This document shows positions 1 to 8,907 of a stretch of DNA of 64,000 nucleotides, piece after piece; the first letter of the stretch is position 1, and every line of letters begins with the position of its first letter. The notes beneath the pieces are model-generated. The model worked only from the letters and a program-made list of their open reading frames with translations. It did no database searches and had not been told where the DNA came from. This DNA comes from Thermoactinospora rubra (lineage in GTDB: Bacteria > Actinomycetota > Actinomycetes > Streptosporangiales > Streptosporangiaceae). A program made the translations under genes and the position numbers. The stretch lies in the NCBI RefSeq assembly GCF_002093975.1, contig NZ_MSZZ01000044.1:48441-112440 (forward strand), written 5' to 3'.

Positions 1-340
1 CCTCGGCGATGAGCAGCACGTACCCGTGTTCGCGGGCCCGCTGGAAGGCTCCGCGCACGATGCGCGAGTAGGTCAGGTTCGTCAGATCCGGGATGAGCAG
101 GGCGAGCGCGCGGGCTTCCGCCCCCGCCAGGGCTCGGGCCCCGGCGTGCGCCCGGTAGCCGAGCTCGACCGCGGCCTGGATGATCCGCTCGCGGGTCTCC
201 GGGCGGACCGAGACCGTCGGATCGTCGTTGAGCACCCGCGAGGCGATGGACTTGGTGACACCGGCACGCGCGGCGACGTCCTCCAGGCGCGTGCGGCGAC
301 CGCTCGCCGTACCCGCCGACGTGCCGTGGGACCGCGCCAC
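1..340 (-). CDS. LacI-family regulator, N-terminal part (cut by window edge)
   Basis: The first 113 codons are visible. An HTH of LacI type lies at about residues 17-40 (LEDVAARAGVTKSIASRVLN), followed by the hinge-like RIIQAAVELGYRAHAGARAL and the start of the sugar-binding core (ALLIPDLTNLTYSRIVRGAF). The GTG at 340 is chosen because GAGGTGAG stands just upstream and the nearby ATG runs into a stop. It follows the flavoprotein stop by 42 bases, so it is probably the last gene of the upstream sugar operon and may control it. The ligand cannot be read from this part. Confidence 0.9.
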   Translation of the reverse strand, partial: MARSHGTSAGTASGRRTRLEDVAARAGVTKSIASRVLNDDPTVSVRPETRERIIQAAVELGYRAHAGARALAGAEARALALLIPDLTNLTYSRIVRGAFQRAREHGYVLLIAE

Positions 341-382
341 CGCTCACCTCATCCGTGCAGAACCGCCGAGGCAAGACTAGCC

Positions 383-2638
383 TCACCGTTCCTCGCCCTG
401 CTGCAGCCGCTTCACCAGCTGCTCGGCCGCCCGCATCGTGAGCGCCCAGATGGTCAGCTGCGGGTTGACGCCGTGGCAGGTCGGGAAGACCGCGCCGCCG
501 AAGACGTACAGCCCCGGGGTGTCGTGCACGCGCAGCGTGGGGTCCACCACGGACGCGCGCGGATCCTCGCCCATCCGGGCGCCGCCGAGGTCGTGGCTGC
601 TGCACACCCCGCGGAACCGCGTGCCGCGCCAGGTCTTGGCGGCGCCCATGGCGCGCAGGATCTCCTCGCCCTTGGCCTCCATCCACGCCAGCAGCCGGTT
701 CTCGTTGGGCCGCAGGTCGGCGGTGATGCGGACGACGGGCAGCCCCAGCCCGCTGCGGTCCCGGTGATCGGGGTCGAGGTCCAGGAAGTCGGTGTGGTAA
801 GGCAGGGAGTCGGGCTGGATGCGCAGCGCCGCCACGTGCTGCCACCGGCGGATGTGGTCCTTGTACGGCTTGCCCCAGCGGCGCACGCCGTCCGGCACGG
901 GGTCGCGGCTCACCTGGATCGGCAGCCGCTGGTTCTCGACGTTGTAGGTCGCCCCGCCCACGAAGCCGTGGGCGGCCGAGTCGAAGCTCGCGGCGTTGAA
1001 GTCGTCCAGGCTCCACATCTGCGCCGCCGGGCCGGTGTGGCCGTTGAACACGACGTCGGGGAAGTAGCCGAACACGTCGTCCCACAGCTTGGTCATGAAG
1101 TATTTGCCGACCTGGCCGGTGTTGTTGCCCAGGCCGCCGGGATGCCGGTCGTCGCGGGACAGCAGCAGCAGCCGGACGTTCTCGAACGTGTAGCCGCACA
1201 GGATGACCGCGCGGGCCCGCTGGACGTGCCGGGTGCCGTTGGCGTCGACGTACTCCACGCCGTCGGCGTGGCCGTCCCGGTCGGTCAGGACACGCAGCAC
1301 CCGGCAGTGGGTGCGCAGGTCGAGGTTCCCCGTCGCCAGCGCGTCGGGCACCGAGGTCAGGCCGGGGTTCCACCGTTCGTTGAAGAACGAGCCGAACCCG
1401 GCGCTCCACGGATGGTAGGTCGTGGCCGGCAGGCCGTTGTACGGCACGCTGTTCATGCACACCGGCGTCGGGTAGGGGTGCAGGCCCATGTCCTGGGTGG
1501 CCTCGCGGAAGACCTCGGCCAGCCGGAAGGTGCGCAGCGGCGGCATGGGGTAGGGCTTGCTGCGCGCGACGAACGGGTTGGACTCGTCGCCCGCGACGCC
1601 GGCGATGTACTCCACCACGGTGTAGTACGGCTCCAGCTCCTCGTAGCCGATCGGCCAGTCGGCCAGGGCGTGGTGCTCGGGCAGCACGCCGGTGCCGTAC
1701 GCCTCCCGCACGTGGCTGAGGAAGCGGAAGTGGTGGGGGTGCATGCGGCGCAGCGCGCCGCCCCAGTGCACGACCGACCCGCCCACGCCGTTCATCATCC
1801 GGCCGAGGGAGAAGGTGGCCGGGCGCGTCGGCTCGCCGGCGTCGCGGCGCCAGCGCGGCGTCTCGCTGAGGTACTTCGGTCCCATGTCGCCGCGGCAGTA
1901 GTAGGTGGCGCCGACCTCGTCGGGGACGTAGTCGTGCTTGGTGCGGTACGGCCCGGCCTCGAGGGCGACGACCTTCAGGCCGGCGCGGGCCAGGATCGGC
2001 GCCACGAAGCCGCCGACGGCGCCCAGCCCGACGAGGACCACGTCGGTGGGGCCGTCGGGCGGCAGCACGCTGCGTTGCGGGTCGTAGCCGGGGATCTCCA
2101 GGGGCTCGCGGTCGTCGGTGGCCGACCAGCCGGCGTCGGCGAGCGAGCGTATCTCGCCGCCCCGGTCGACCGGCTCCTCGGCGAGGTGGTCCTCGGCGGT
2201 GTGCTCGAACCAGATGCCGGGATGGCCCAGGAACCTCCAGCCGAGCTTGTCGCGGTTGCCGCCGTGCGCGGGGTCGGCGAAGAGCCCCTCCTGCAGGTGC
2301 AGCCGCAGCAGGTCGAAGAACTCGGCTTGCGGCGGCACGTGGAAGCCGGGCAGCCGCCCGTGCTCCATGTCGGCGAGCAGCCCGTCCTGCTCCTCACCGC
2401 CGCACCGGGCGAACGGCGTGCCGTGGCGTGCGCGGGCCGCCCGGTCCAGGGCCCGCAGGCCGAGCCGGTAGGTGTCGGCGTGATCGTGGTAGGCGCCGGA
2501 CAGCGCCCGGTCGACGTAGGTGACGACGCCGATCGCCGAGGCGGCGGGGCTGTTCTCGTCGGCGGGGAAGAGGCGGTCGAACACGGCCGCCGCGATCCGC
2601 GCCTCGTAGGGGTTCAGCGTGATGAGTGCCGTGTCCAC
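383..2638 (-). CDS. Gluconate dehydrogenase-like GMC flavoprotein with fused subunit-3 domain
   Basis: A 751-residue protein. Residues 1 to about 165 resemble the small gluconate 2-dehydrogenase subunit 3 (gamma) family. Residues about 198-751 are a GMC oxidoreductase with an FAD-binding GLGAVGG at 204-210 and the C-terminal active-site region (SSHDLGGARMG, then GVNPQLTIWAL). In the known periplasmic enzyme these are separate subunits with a cytochrome c; no cytochrome gene is seen here. No clear signal peptide is visible. It starts 19 bases after the kinase stop in the long operon, so it probably oxidises a sugar, polyol or aldonate in that pathway. The substrate is unknown. Confidence 0.88.
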   Translation of the reverse strand: MDTALITLNPYEARIAAAVFDRLFPADENSPAASAIGVVTYVDRALSGAYHDHADTYRLGLRALDRAARARHGTPFARCGGEEQDGLLADMEHGRLPGFHVPPQAEFFDLLRLHLQEGLFADPAHGGNRDKLGWRFLGHPGIWFEHTAEDHLAEEPVDRGGEIRSLADAGWSATDDREPLEIPGYDPQRSVLPPDGPTDVVLVGLGAVGGFVAPILARAGLKVVALEAGPYRTKHDYVPDEVGATYYCRGDMGPKYLSETPRWRRDAGEPTRPATFSLGRMMNGVGGSVVHWGGALRRMHPHHFRFLSHVREAYGTGVLPEHHALADWPIGYEELEPYYTVVEYIAGVAGDESNPFVARSKPYPMPPLRTFRLAEVFREATQDMGLHPYPTPVCMNSVPYNGLPATTYHPWSAGFGSFFNERWNPGLTSVPDALATGNLDLRTHCRVLRVLTDRDGHADGVEYVDANGTRHVQRARAVILCGYTFENVRLLLLSRDDRHPGGLGNNTGQVGKYFMTKLWDDVFGYFPDVVFNGHTGPAAQMWSLDDFNAASFDSAAHGFVGGATYNVENQRLPIQVSRDPVPDGVRRWGKPYKDHIRRWQHVAALRIQPDSLPYHTDFLDLDPDHRDRSGLGLPVVRITADLRPNENRLLAWMEAKGEEILRAMGAAKTWRGTRFRGVCSSHDLGGARMGEDPRASVVDPTLRVHDTPGLYVFGGAVFPTCHGVNPQLTIWALTMRAAEQLVKRLQQGEER

Positions 2639-2657
2639 GAAGGATCCCTTCTGTAGC

Positions 2658-3620
2658 TCAGCGCACGACCGTGCCGGTGGACATGGTGAGCAGCCCCAGC
2701 TCCGCGCGGGTGGGCTGCCCCTCCCAGTCGCCGGGTGCGGTGACCGCGAACGCGCCGCACGCCGCCGCCGTGGCCAGCCGCTCCTTCACCGGCGCGCCGC
2801 GCAGCAGCTCGGCGAGGTAGCCGGCGACGAAGGCGTCGCCCGCGCCGACCGCGTCCACGGCGTTGACGGGCACCGGCGCGACCTCGTGCACCTCGCCGTC
2901 GACGCAGGCGACCGCGCCGCGGGCGCCCAGCTTCACCACCGCCTGCCGCGGACCGAGCGCGCACAGCCCGCGCGCCAGGTCCGCCGGCTGCCCCGCGACC
3001 CCCAGCAGGCCGGCCTCGTCGTCCCCGGCGAAGAGGATGTCGCAGGCGGAGGCGAGCTCCCGGAGCACGGGTCCGGCCTGGTCCCGGCTCCACAGGGCGG
3101 CGCGGTAGTTGACGTCGAAGGACACGGGCACGCCGGAGCTCCTCGCGAGGCTCATGGCCGCTTCGACGGTCGCGCGCGGGGAGGGGCCGAGCGCGGGGGT
3201 GATGCCGGTGAGGTGCAGGACTCCGGCTCCCACGATCCGGTCCCAGCGCAGGTCGTCGGGGTGCAGGCGGGTGCCGGGGCCGCCCGCGCGGTAGTAGGTG
3301 ACCCGGGTGATGTCGGCGGTGCGCCGCTCCTTCACCATGAGGCTGGTCGGGACGCCGGGATCGGTGACCACGCCGGAGACGTCGACACCCTCCGCCCGCA
3401 GCCGGCTGACGACCAGCTCGCCGAGCTCGTCGGCGCCCACCCGGCCGATCCACGCGGCGGGGCAGCCCAGCCGCCGCACGCCGATGGCGACGTTGGACTC
3501 GGCGCCGCCGACGCTCAGCGTCAGCGACGGCGCGTGCCTGAGCCGTCCCACGGCCGGCGTGGTGAGCAGGGCCATGGTCTCGCCGATCGTCACGAGCCCG
3601 CGGTGACCTGTCATGATCAT
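2658..3620 (-). CDS. PfkB-family sugar kinase (2-keto-3-deoxygluconate kinase-like)
   Basis: A 320-residue cytoplasmic kinase. The N-terminal LVTIGETMALL and the GGAESNVAIGVRRLG substrate loop are typical of KDG kinases and fructokinases, and the C-terminal DAVGAGDAFVAGY is the PfkB signature with the catalytic Asp. The start is ATG at 3620 or the in-frame ATG at 3614; the aldehyde dehydrogenase stop is 5 bases upstream. Next to a gluconate dehydrogenase-like enzyme and an aldehyde dehydrogenase, phosphorylation of a 2-keto-3-deoxy sugar acid is the most natural reading, but this is inferred from context. Confidence 0.88.
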   Translation of the reverse strand: MIMTGHRGLVTIGETMALLTTPAVGRLRHAPSLTLSVGGAESNVAIGVRRLGCPAAWIGRVGADELGELVVSRLRAEGVDVSGVVTDPGVPTSLMVKERRTADITRVTYYRAGGPGTRLHPDDLRWDRIVGAGVLHLTGITPALGPSPRATVEAAMSLARSSGVPVSFDVNYRAALWSRDQAGPVLRELASACDILFAGDDEAGLLGVAGQPADLARGLCALGPRQAVVKLGARGAVACVDGEVHEVAPVPVNAVDAVGAGDAFVAGYLAELLRGAPVKERLATAAACGAFAVTAPGDWEGQPTRAELGLLTMSTGTVVR

Positions 3621-3625
3621 GGTAT

Positions 3626-5101
3626 TCAGCCCCGGTACCGCAGGTAGACCGTCTTCTTGCGCAGGTAGCGCTGGTAGCCGTACTTGCCGTCCTCGCCGCC
3701 GAGGCCGGACATCTTCCAGCCGGTGTGGAAGCCCTGCGGCTGCTCGGGCCCGATCTTGTTGACGTAGACCTCGCCGAACTGGAGGTCGTCCACGGCCCGC
3801 ATGGCGATGTCGATGTTCTGCGTGAACACGTACGCCGTCAGGCCGTAGTCGGTGGAGTTGGCCCAGGCGATGACCTCGTCGTACTTCTCGAACGGCACGA
3901 TCGGCAGGACCGGCCCGAAGACCTCCTGCCGCACGATGTCCATCTCGTTGCCGACCCCGGTGATCACAGTCGGGCTGAACCAGTAGCCCTTGGCGAACTC
4001 CGCGCCCGCGGGACGGTCGCCGCCGTAGACCACGGTCGCGCCGGCGGCCTCGGCTCCGTCGACGAAGTCCTTGACCTTCCGCCACTCCTCGGCCGAGACC
4101 TTCGGGCCCATCTGCGCGTCCTCCCGCGTCGGGTCCGCGACCTTGACCTGCTTGGCGACCTCGACGAACCGGCTGGCGAACTCGTCGTACCGGCTGGCGT
4201 GGACGTAGGTGCGCTCGTTGCAGGTGCACACCTGCCCGCAGTTCCAGAACCTCGCCTCGGCCGCCCGCTCCACGGCGGCGTCGAGGTCGGCGTCCTCGAA
4301 CACGATCACGGGCGCCTTGCCGCCGAGCTCCAGCGAGACCGGGATCACCTTGGCCGCGGTCTGCCGGAGGATCTCCTGCCCCGCACGGCTGGACCCGGTC
4401 AGGGTGACCATCTGGGTCACCGGGTGCTCGCACATCTGCTTGCCGACGACGCGGCCCTCTCCCGTGACGACGTTGACCACGCCGTCCGGAACGCCGGCCT
4501 GCTGGCACAGCCGCGCCAGCGCCAAGGCGGCCAGGGGTGTCACCTCGCTCGGCTTGAGCACGACGGCGTTCCCCGCCATGATCGCCGGCGCCACCTTCCG
4601 CGCGAAGATCGCCGCCGGGTAGTTCCACGGCGTGATGGCCGCGACGACGCCGTACGGCTCCTCGCGGACCATCAGGTGCTCCCCCGGCTGGTTGGGCGGG
4701 AATATCTCGCCGATGGGCGCGTACTTGTTGCCGTGGGCGACGTCGAAGAACAGCCTCGTGCCGACGATCTCGCCGCGGGCCTCGGTGATGGTCTTGCCCT
4801 GCTCGGCGACCACGATCTGGGCGAGCTCCTCGGCGTGCGCGTCGATCTCCCGCATCACGGCGGCGAGCACCTCGGCGCGCTCGGGGAGGCTGCGCCCGGC
4901 CCATTCCCGCTGGGCGGTCTCGGCGGCGCGCATGGCCTGGTCGACGTGCTCGGCCGTGGCCTCGGGCACCTCGGTGAACACCTCGCCGGTGGCCGGATTG
5001 TCGACCGGCCTGGTCTGCGGGCTGTCCACCCGCTCGCCGCCGATGAACATCGCCGGACGCTCGCCGAGGAGCCGGTCCGGGCCGAAAAGCTGGTATGCCA
5101 T
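3626..5101 (-). CDS. NAD-dependent aldehyde dehydrogenase, AldA (lactaldehyde/glycolaldehyde) type
   Basis: A 491-residue class I aldehyde dehydrogenase. It shows the general-base Glu region VSLELGGKAP, the catalytic Cys in NCGQVCTCNERTYV, and a C-terminal block GFHTGWKMSGLGG followed by a KTVYL tail. That tail closely follows the end of E. coli AldA as I remember it. The start ATG at 5101 has AGGAAAGGA upstream. It sits between two dehydrogenases and the sugar kinase, and would oxidise a short hydroxy-aldehyde to its acid. Lactaldehyde is a good candidate but is not proven by sequence. Confidence 0.9.
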   Translation of the reverse strand: MAYQLFGPDRLLGERPAMFIGGERVDSPQTRPVDNPATGEVFTEVPEATAEHVDQAMRAAETAQREWAGRSLPERAEVLAAVMREIDAHAEELAQIVVAEQGKTITEARGEIVGTRLFFDVAHGNKYAPIGEIFPPNQPGEHLMVREEPYGVVAAITPWNYPAAIFARKVAPAIMAGNAVVLKPSEVTPLAALALARLCQQAGVPDGVVNVVTGEGRVVGKQMCEHPVTQMVTLTGSSRAGQEILRQTAAKVIPVSLELGGKAPVIVFEDADLDAAVERAAEARFWNCGQVCTCNERTYVHASRYDEFASRFVEVAKQVKVADPTREDAQMGPKVSAEEWRKVKDFVDGAEAAGATVVYGGDRPAGAEFAKGYWFSPTVITGVGNEMDIVRQEVFGPVLPIVPFEKYDEVIAWANSTDYGLTAYVFTQNIDIAMRAVDDLQFGEVYVNKIGPEQPQGFHTGWKMSGLGGEDGKYGYQRYLRKKTVYLRYRG

Positions 5102-5130
5102 GGTGTCGGGTCCTTTCCTGCAGCGGAAGG

Positions 5131-6162
5131 TCACGGGCGGCGCGGGTCCAGCAGCGCCTTGACGACGTGGCGTTCGGCGAGCGCGGTGAAGGCGTCCTGC
5201 CAGTCGCCGAGGGGGAACACGGTGGCCAGCGGCGCGGGGTCGAGGGCGCCGCGCGCCATGAGCGCGAGCGCGGCGTCCCAGCTGGACCAGGAGCTGGACA
5301 GGGAGAACGTCACATCCAGCGCCCGGTTCATGGCCGTCGCCCACGGCACCCGGATCTGCGGGCTGTCACTGACGCCGAGCACCAGCAGCCGGCCACGGCG
5401 GCGCAGCGCGCCGATCGCCGCCGCCAGGGCGTCCGGCGAGCCGGAGGACTCGATCACGAGGTCGGCGCCGCGGCCGCCGGTGATCTCATGCGCGCGCTCG
5501 GCCACGTCCGCGGTGGTCGAGTCCCAGGTCTCCAGGCCGAGCCGCCGCGCCAGGTCGAGCCGCGACCGGCTGGAGGGGCGGCCGACGAGGACGACGCGGC
5601 CGGCGCCGCAGGCGCGGGCGGCCATCGCGGACAGCAGGCCGATCGGCCCGGGCCCGAAGACCAGCACGACCGAGCCCGGGTGGACGGGCATGCGTTCCAG
5701 CCCGCTCAGCACGATGGCGGCCGGTTCGCACAGCGCGGCCGCCAGGTCCGGCACGCTGTCGGGCACGCGGTGCAGCAGGTGCGCGGGCACGTGAACCAGC
5801 TCGGCCATGCCGCCGTCGATGCCCCATCCCGGGGACCGCTTGCGCGCGCAGATCTCGGCGTGCCCGCGGCGGCACAGGTGGCAGACGCCGCAGGCCAGCG
5901 CGTGCGGCTCGCACACCACGCGGTCGCCGACGGCCCACTCCCCGACGCCGTCGCCGACCGCGGCCACCCGGCCGAGGAACTCGTGCCCGACGGTGACCGG
6001 CGGCCAGCTCGGGAAGGCGTTGTGCATGATGTGCAGGTCGGTGCCGCAGATCCCGGCGTAGAGCACGCGCAGCACGACCCAGCCCGCGGCCGGCTCGGGC
6101 TCCTCGACGTCGGCCAGCTCGAAGTGCTCGTGCTCCTTGGCGAGCTTGCGCAGGGCCTTCAC
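5131..6162 (-). CDS. Zinc-dependent alcohol (polyol) dehydrogenase
   Basis: A 343-residue MDR-family enzyme. It keeps the catalytic zinc ligands (AGICGTDLH, then GHEFLG), a structural zinc Cys cluster (CGVCHLCRRGHAEIC), and a Rossmann segment with FGPGPIGLLSAMAARACGA. The pattern is that of sorbitol/threonine-type dehydrogenases. The ATG at 6162 overlaps the stop of the upstream dehydrogenase by 4 bases, so the two are translationally coupled. It is likely to oxidise a secondary alcohol of a sugar or polyol with NAD(P); the substrate is unassigned. Confidence 0.9.
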   Translation of the reverse strand: MKALRKLAKEHEHFELADVEEPEPAAGWVVLRVLYAGICGTDLHIMHNAFPSWPPVTVGHEFLGRVAAVGDGVGEWAVGDRVVCEPHALACGVCHLCRRGHAEICARKRSPGWGIDGGMAELVHVPAHLLHRVPDSVPDLAAALCEPAAIVLSGLERMPVHPGSVVLVFGPGPIGLLSAMAARACGAGRVVLVGRPSSRSRLDLARRLGLETWDSTTADVAERAHEITGGRGADLVIESSGSPDALAAAIGALRRRGRLLVLGVSDSPQIRVPWATAMNRALDVTFSLSSSWSSWDAALALMARGALDPAPLATVFPLGDWQDAFTALAERHVVKALLDPRRP

Positions 6163-7136
6163 GACGCCCCCCGCACGAGGACCTTGACCTGGCGCCCGGC
6201 GCGCAGGTCGGCGATCGCGCCGGCCGCCTCCTCCAGCGGCACGGTCCCGGTGAGGAACGGCTCCGGGTCGACCTGTCCCGCGCAGATCATCTCGGTCGCG
6301 GTGCGGATGTCGTCGCGGGAGTAGACGCGGGTGCCGATCAGCGTGATCTCCTTGAAGGTCACGGCCTGCAGGTCCACCGCCGCCGGCGTCCCGTAGACGC
6401 CCACCAGCACGATCCTTCCGGCCGGCGCCGTCGCGGCCGTCATCCCGGCGGCGACGGCGGGGTGGGCGGCGGCGTCGAAGAACACGTCGGCGGACAGGTC
6501 ACCGAACGACTCCACGGACTCGAAGCCGAGCTCGGCGGCCAGGCCGCGGCGCAGCGGGGACGGCTCGGCCACGACGACATCGCCCGCCCCGGCGCGCCGG
6601 GCGCACAGGGCCACGGCCAGGCCGACCGGTCCGGCGCCCGCCACGATCACCGTCTGGCCGAGCCGGAGCCCGGACTGGCGCACCGCCCTGACCGCCACCG
6701 CCAGCGGCTCGGCGAAGGCCAGGTGCCGCAGGTCGGCGGTGGGCGGCACAGGGATGAGCCGATCGGCCGGGACGGCGACCTGCCGCGCGGCTCCGCCCGG
6801 CGCGTCGATGCCGATCAGGCGCAGCGAGGCGCAGGTGTGCGGCCGTCCGTTGCGGCAGGGGCCGCACCTGCCGCACGGCAGCAGCGGGTCGACCACGACC
6901 TTGGTGCCGGCCGGCAGCCCGGCCGCGTCGGCGTGGACCGTGCCCGAGATCTCGTGGCCGATCACGATCCCGGGCTTGGCGCGCGGATGCTCTCCGGCGC
7001 AGATGTGCAGGTCGGTGCCGCACAGGCCGCAGTAGGCCACGTCGACGAGCGCCCAGCCGTCCGGCACCGCGGGCCGGGGCTCCTCGCGCACGACGACGTC
7101 GTGGCCGCCGTTCCAGACCAGGGCCGGCACGCTCAT
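6159..7136 (-). CDS. Zinc-dependent alcohol dehydrogenase, second copy
   Basis: A 325-residue MDR dehydrogenase. It shows YCGLCGTDLHICAGEH and VIGHEISG for the catalytic zinc, CGRCGPCRNGRPHTC for the structural zinc, and AGAGPVGLAVALCARRAG for the cofactor. Its N-terminus overlaps the stop of the hydroxyacid dehydrogenase by 4 bases, and its own stop overlaps the next dehydrogenase. It is only distantly similar to its neighbour, so this is not a recent duplicate. Two such enzymes in one operon suggest successive or alternative oxidation steps. Confidence 0.9.
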   Translation of the reverse strand: MSVPALVWNGGHDVVVREEPRPAVPDGWALVDVAYCGLCGTDLHICAGEHPRAKPGIVIGHEISGTVHADAAGLPAGTKVVVDPLLPCGRCGPCRNGRPHTCASLRLIGIDAPGGAARQVAVPADRLIPVPPTADLRHLAFAEPLAVAVRAVRQSGLRLGQTVIVAGAGPVGLAVALCARRAGAGDVVVAEPSPLRRGLAAELGFESVESFGDLSADVFFDAAAHPAVAAGMTAATAPAGRIVLVGVYGTPAAVDLQAVTFKEITLIGTRVYSRDDIRTATEMICAGQVDPEPFLTGTVPLEEAAGAIADLRAGRQVKVLVRGAS

Positions 7137-8134
7137 GCGCGCACCGCCTTCGGCTCGTTGACCGGGCACCGGGGCCGCTCGCCGCGCAGCACGCGGAGCG
7201 CCTCGCGGGCCACCTCCGTCTTGAGGGTGTGGAAGGCCTCTTCGGAGTACCAGGCCGCATGCGGTGTCATCACCACCCGGTCGTGCCGGGCCAGGGCCCG
7301 GCCGATCTCGTCCGGCGGCTCTGCTTCCAGCACGTCGAGGGCCGCCCCGGCGATCCGGCCGCGGTCCAGCGCGTCGAGCAGGGCGGCGGTGTCGACGAGC
7401 CCGCCGCGCGCGGTGTTCACCAGGTACGCCGTCGGCTTCATCGCCGCCAGCTGCGGCGCGCCGATCAGGTGGCGGGAGCCGGCGGCCAGCGTGGCGTGCA
7501 GCGAGACCACGTCCGCCGAGGCCAGCAGGTCCTCCAGCGGCACCTTCTCGATCACGCTCCCGTCCTGGCCCGGGCGCGCGGCGAGCGGGTCGGCGCCGAT
7601 CACGCGCAGCCCCAGCGCGGCGGCCCTGCGACCGGCCGCCGTGCCGATGGCGCCGCAGCCGACGACGCCGAAGGTGAGCGTGCCCAGCCGCCGCAGGGGG
7701 CGTGCCACCCGGTAGTCCCACCGGCCCTCCCGCACCGCGCGGTCGAGGGACGCGATCCCTCGCAGCAGCGACATGGCCAGCGCGATGGTGTGGTCGGCCA
7801 CCTCCCCCACGCCGTAGTCCGGCACATTGGCCACCCACACGCCGCGCTCGGTCGCGGCGGCCACGTCCACGTTGTCCACGCCGACGCCGTACCGCACGAC
7901 CAGCCGGCAGCGGGGCAGCGCGTCCAGCACCGGGCCCGTGATGGGCACGTACTGGTTGATCAGCACGTCGGCGTCGGCGGCCTGGTCGGCGACGTCCTCG
8001 GGCGTTTTGCAGGCGGCCAGCCGCAGCGACACGCCTTGGCCGCGCAGCACGCTCTCCTCCGGCGCGATCGTGCCGTGGTCGCAGTCCGTGATCACCACCG
8101 TGCCCAGCCGGGCGTTCACGGCGTTCGAGATCAT
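7133..8134 (-). CDS. D-isomer-specific 2-hydroxyacid dehydrogenase
   Basis: A 333-residue protein. It has the NAD-binding GVVGCGAIGTAAGRRAAALG, the catalytic Arg region (NTARGGLVDTAALL), the Glu region (ALDVLEAEPP) and the His (MTPHAAWYS). It belongs to the phosphoglycerate dehydrogenase/glyoxylate reductase family. ATG at 8134 shares one base with the IclR stop (TGATG), showing tight coupling. In this operon it could reduce or oxidise a 2-keto or 2-hydroxy acid made from the imported sugar. Confidence 0.92.
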   Translation of the reverse strand: MISNAVNARLGTVVITDCDHGTIAPEESVLRGQGVSLRLAACKTPEDVADQAADADVLINQYVPITGPVLDALPRCRLVVRYGVGVDNVDVAAATERGVWVANVPDYGVGEVADHTIALAMSLLRGIASLDRAVREGRWDYRVARPLRRLGTLTFGVVGCGAIGTAAGRRAAALGLRVIGADPLAARPGQDGSVIEKVPLEDLLASADVVSLHATLAAGSRHLIGAPQLAAMKPTAYLVNTARGGLVDTAALLDALDRGRIAGAALDVLEAEPPDEIGRALARHDRVVMTPHAAWYSEEAFHTLKTEVAREALRVLRGERPRCPVNEPKAVRA

Positions 8135-8907
8135 CACAGGTTCCCCAGTCGCTTCGAGATCTCCCGCGCCGCCTTCATGACCAGCGGCGCGATGGCCGGT
8201 TCGTTGGCGAGCACCCGGTCGGCCGGTCCTGCTACGGACACGGCCGCCACCGGGGCGCCGTGGACGTCGCACACCGCCGCGGCGAGGCAGCCGACGCCGG
8301 GTTCGACCTCGCGGTCGTCGACCGCGTATCCCTGCTCCCTGACGAGGCTGATGTGCTCGCGCAGCGTCGCGGCGTCGGCGGGCGAGCGGTCGGTCAGGCG
8401 CGCGTACCGCAGCGCCGGCAGCCGCTCGGCCAGCACGTCGTCCGTCAGCGCGGCGAGGTAGGCCTTGCCGAGCGCGGTGCAGGTCATCGGCCTGCGGGTG
8501 CCCAGCCGGGCGGTCACCTTCAGCGCCCCCGGCCCCTCCTGCTGCAGGATGTAGACCATCTCGTCCCCGTCCGGGACGGCCAGGTTCACGGTCTCCCCGA
8601 CCAGGTCGGCGAGCTGGTGGAGGTGCTCGGGCGCGAGGCGCACGATGTCGCTGCCGCGCAGGGCCGACGCGCCGATGGCCACGGCGCGCAGCCCGAGGCG
8701 CAGGCCTCCGCCGGGCGCGTCCTCCAGGAAGCCCGCGGTGCGCAGCCGGTCGACGAGCCGGTAGGTGGCGCTCCTGCTGAGCCCCAGCTCCCCGGCCAGC
8801 AGGGCCGGGGTGGCGGTCCCGGCCCGGGCCACGGCCTCCAGCATGGCCAGGCCCTTCTCCAGGATCGTGCCGCCCCCGGCCGGCCGGTCGCCGCTTGTGC
8901 CCGTCAT
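8134..8907 (-). CDS. IclR-family transcriptional regulator
   Basis: A 257-residue protein. A winged HTH lies at about residues 28-60 (TPALLAGELGLSRSATYRLV), followed by a GAF-like effector domain containing TALGKAYLAAL and YAVDDREVEPGVGCLAAAV, which are hallmarks of IclR proteins. It is encoded inside the operon, its ATG overlapping the permease stop by 4 bases, so it probably controls this operon according to a pathway intermediate. The 12-bp palindrome at 13832-13843 is one candidate target, but a LacI protein is also encoded at the operon end. Confidence 0.92.
   Translation of the reverse strand: MTGTSGDRPAGGGTILEKGLAMLEAVARAGTATPALLAGELGLSRSATYRLVDRLRTAGFLEDAPGGGLRLGLRAVAIGASALRGSDIVRLAPEHLHQLADLVGETVNLAVPDGDEMVYILQQEGPGALKVTARLGTRRPMTCTALGKAYLAALTDDVLAERLPALRYARLTDRSPADAATLREHISLVREQGYAVDDREVEPGVGCLAAAVCDVHGAPVAAVSVAGPADRVLANEPAIAPLVMKAAREISKRLGNL

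Noticed and set aside
26..2656. An 876-codon open frame on the plus strand opposite the GMC gene
   Set aside because: Low-complexity His/Arg/Gly/Val composition and no domain; it is the antisense shadow of a GC-rich gene with clear motifs on the other strand.
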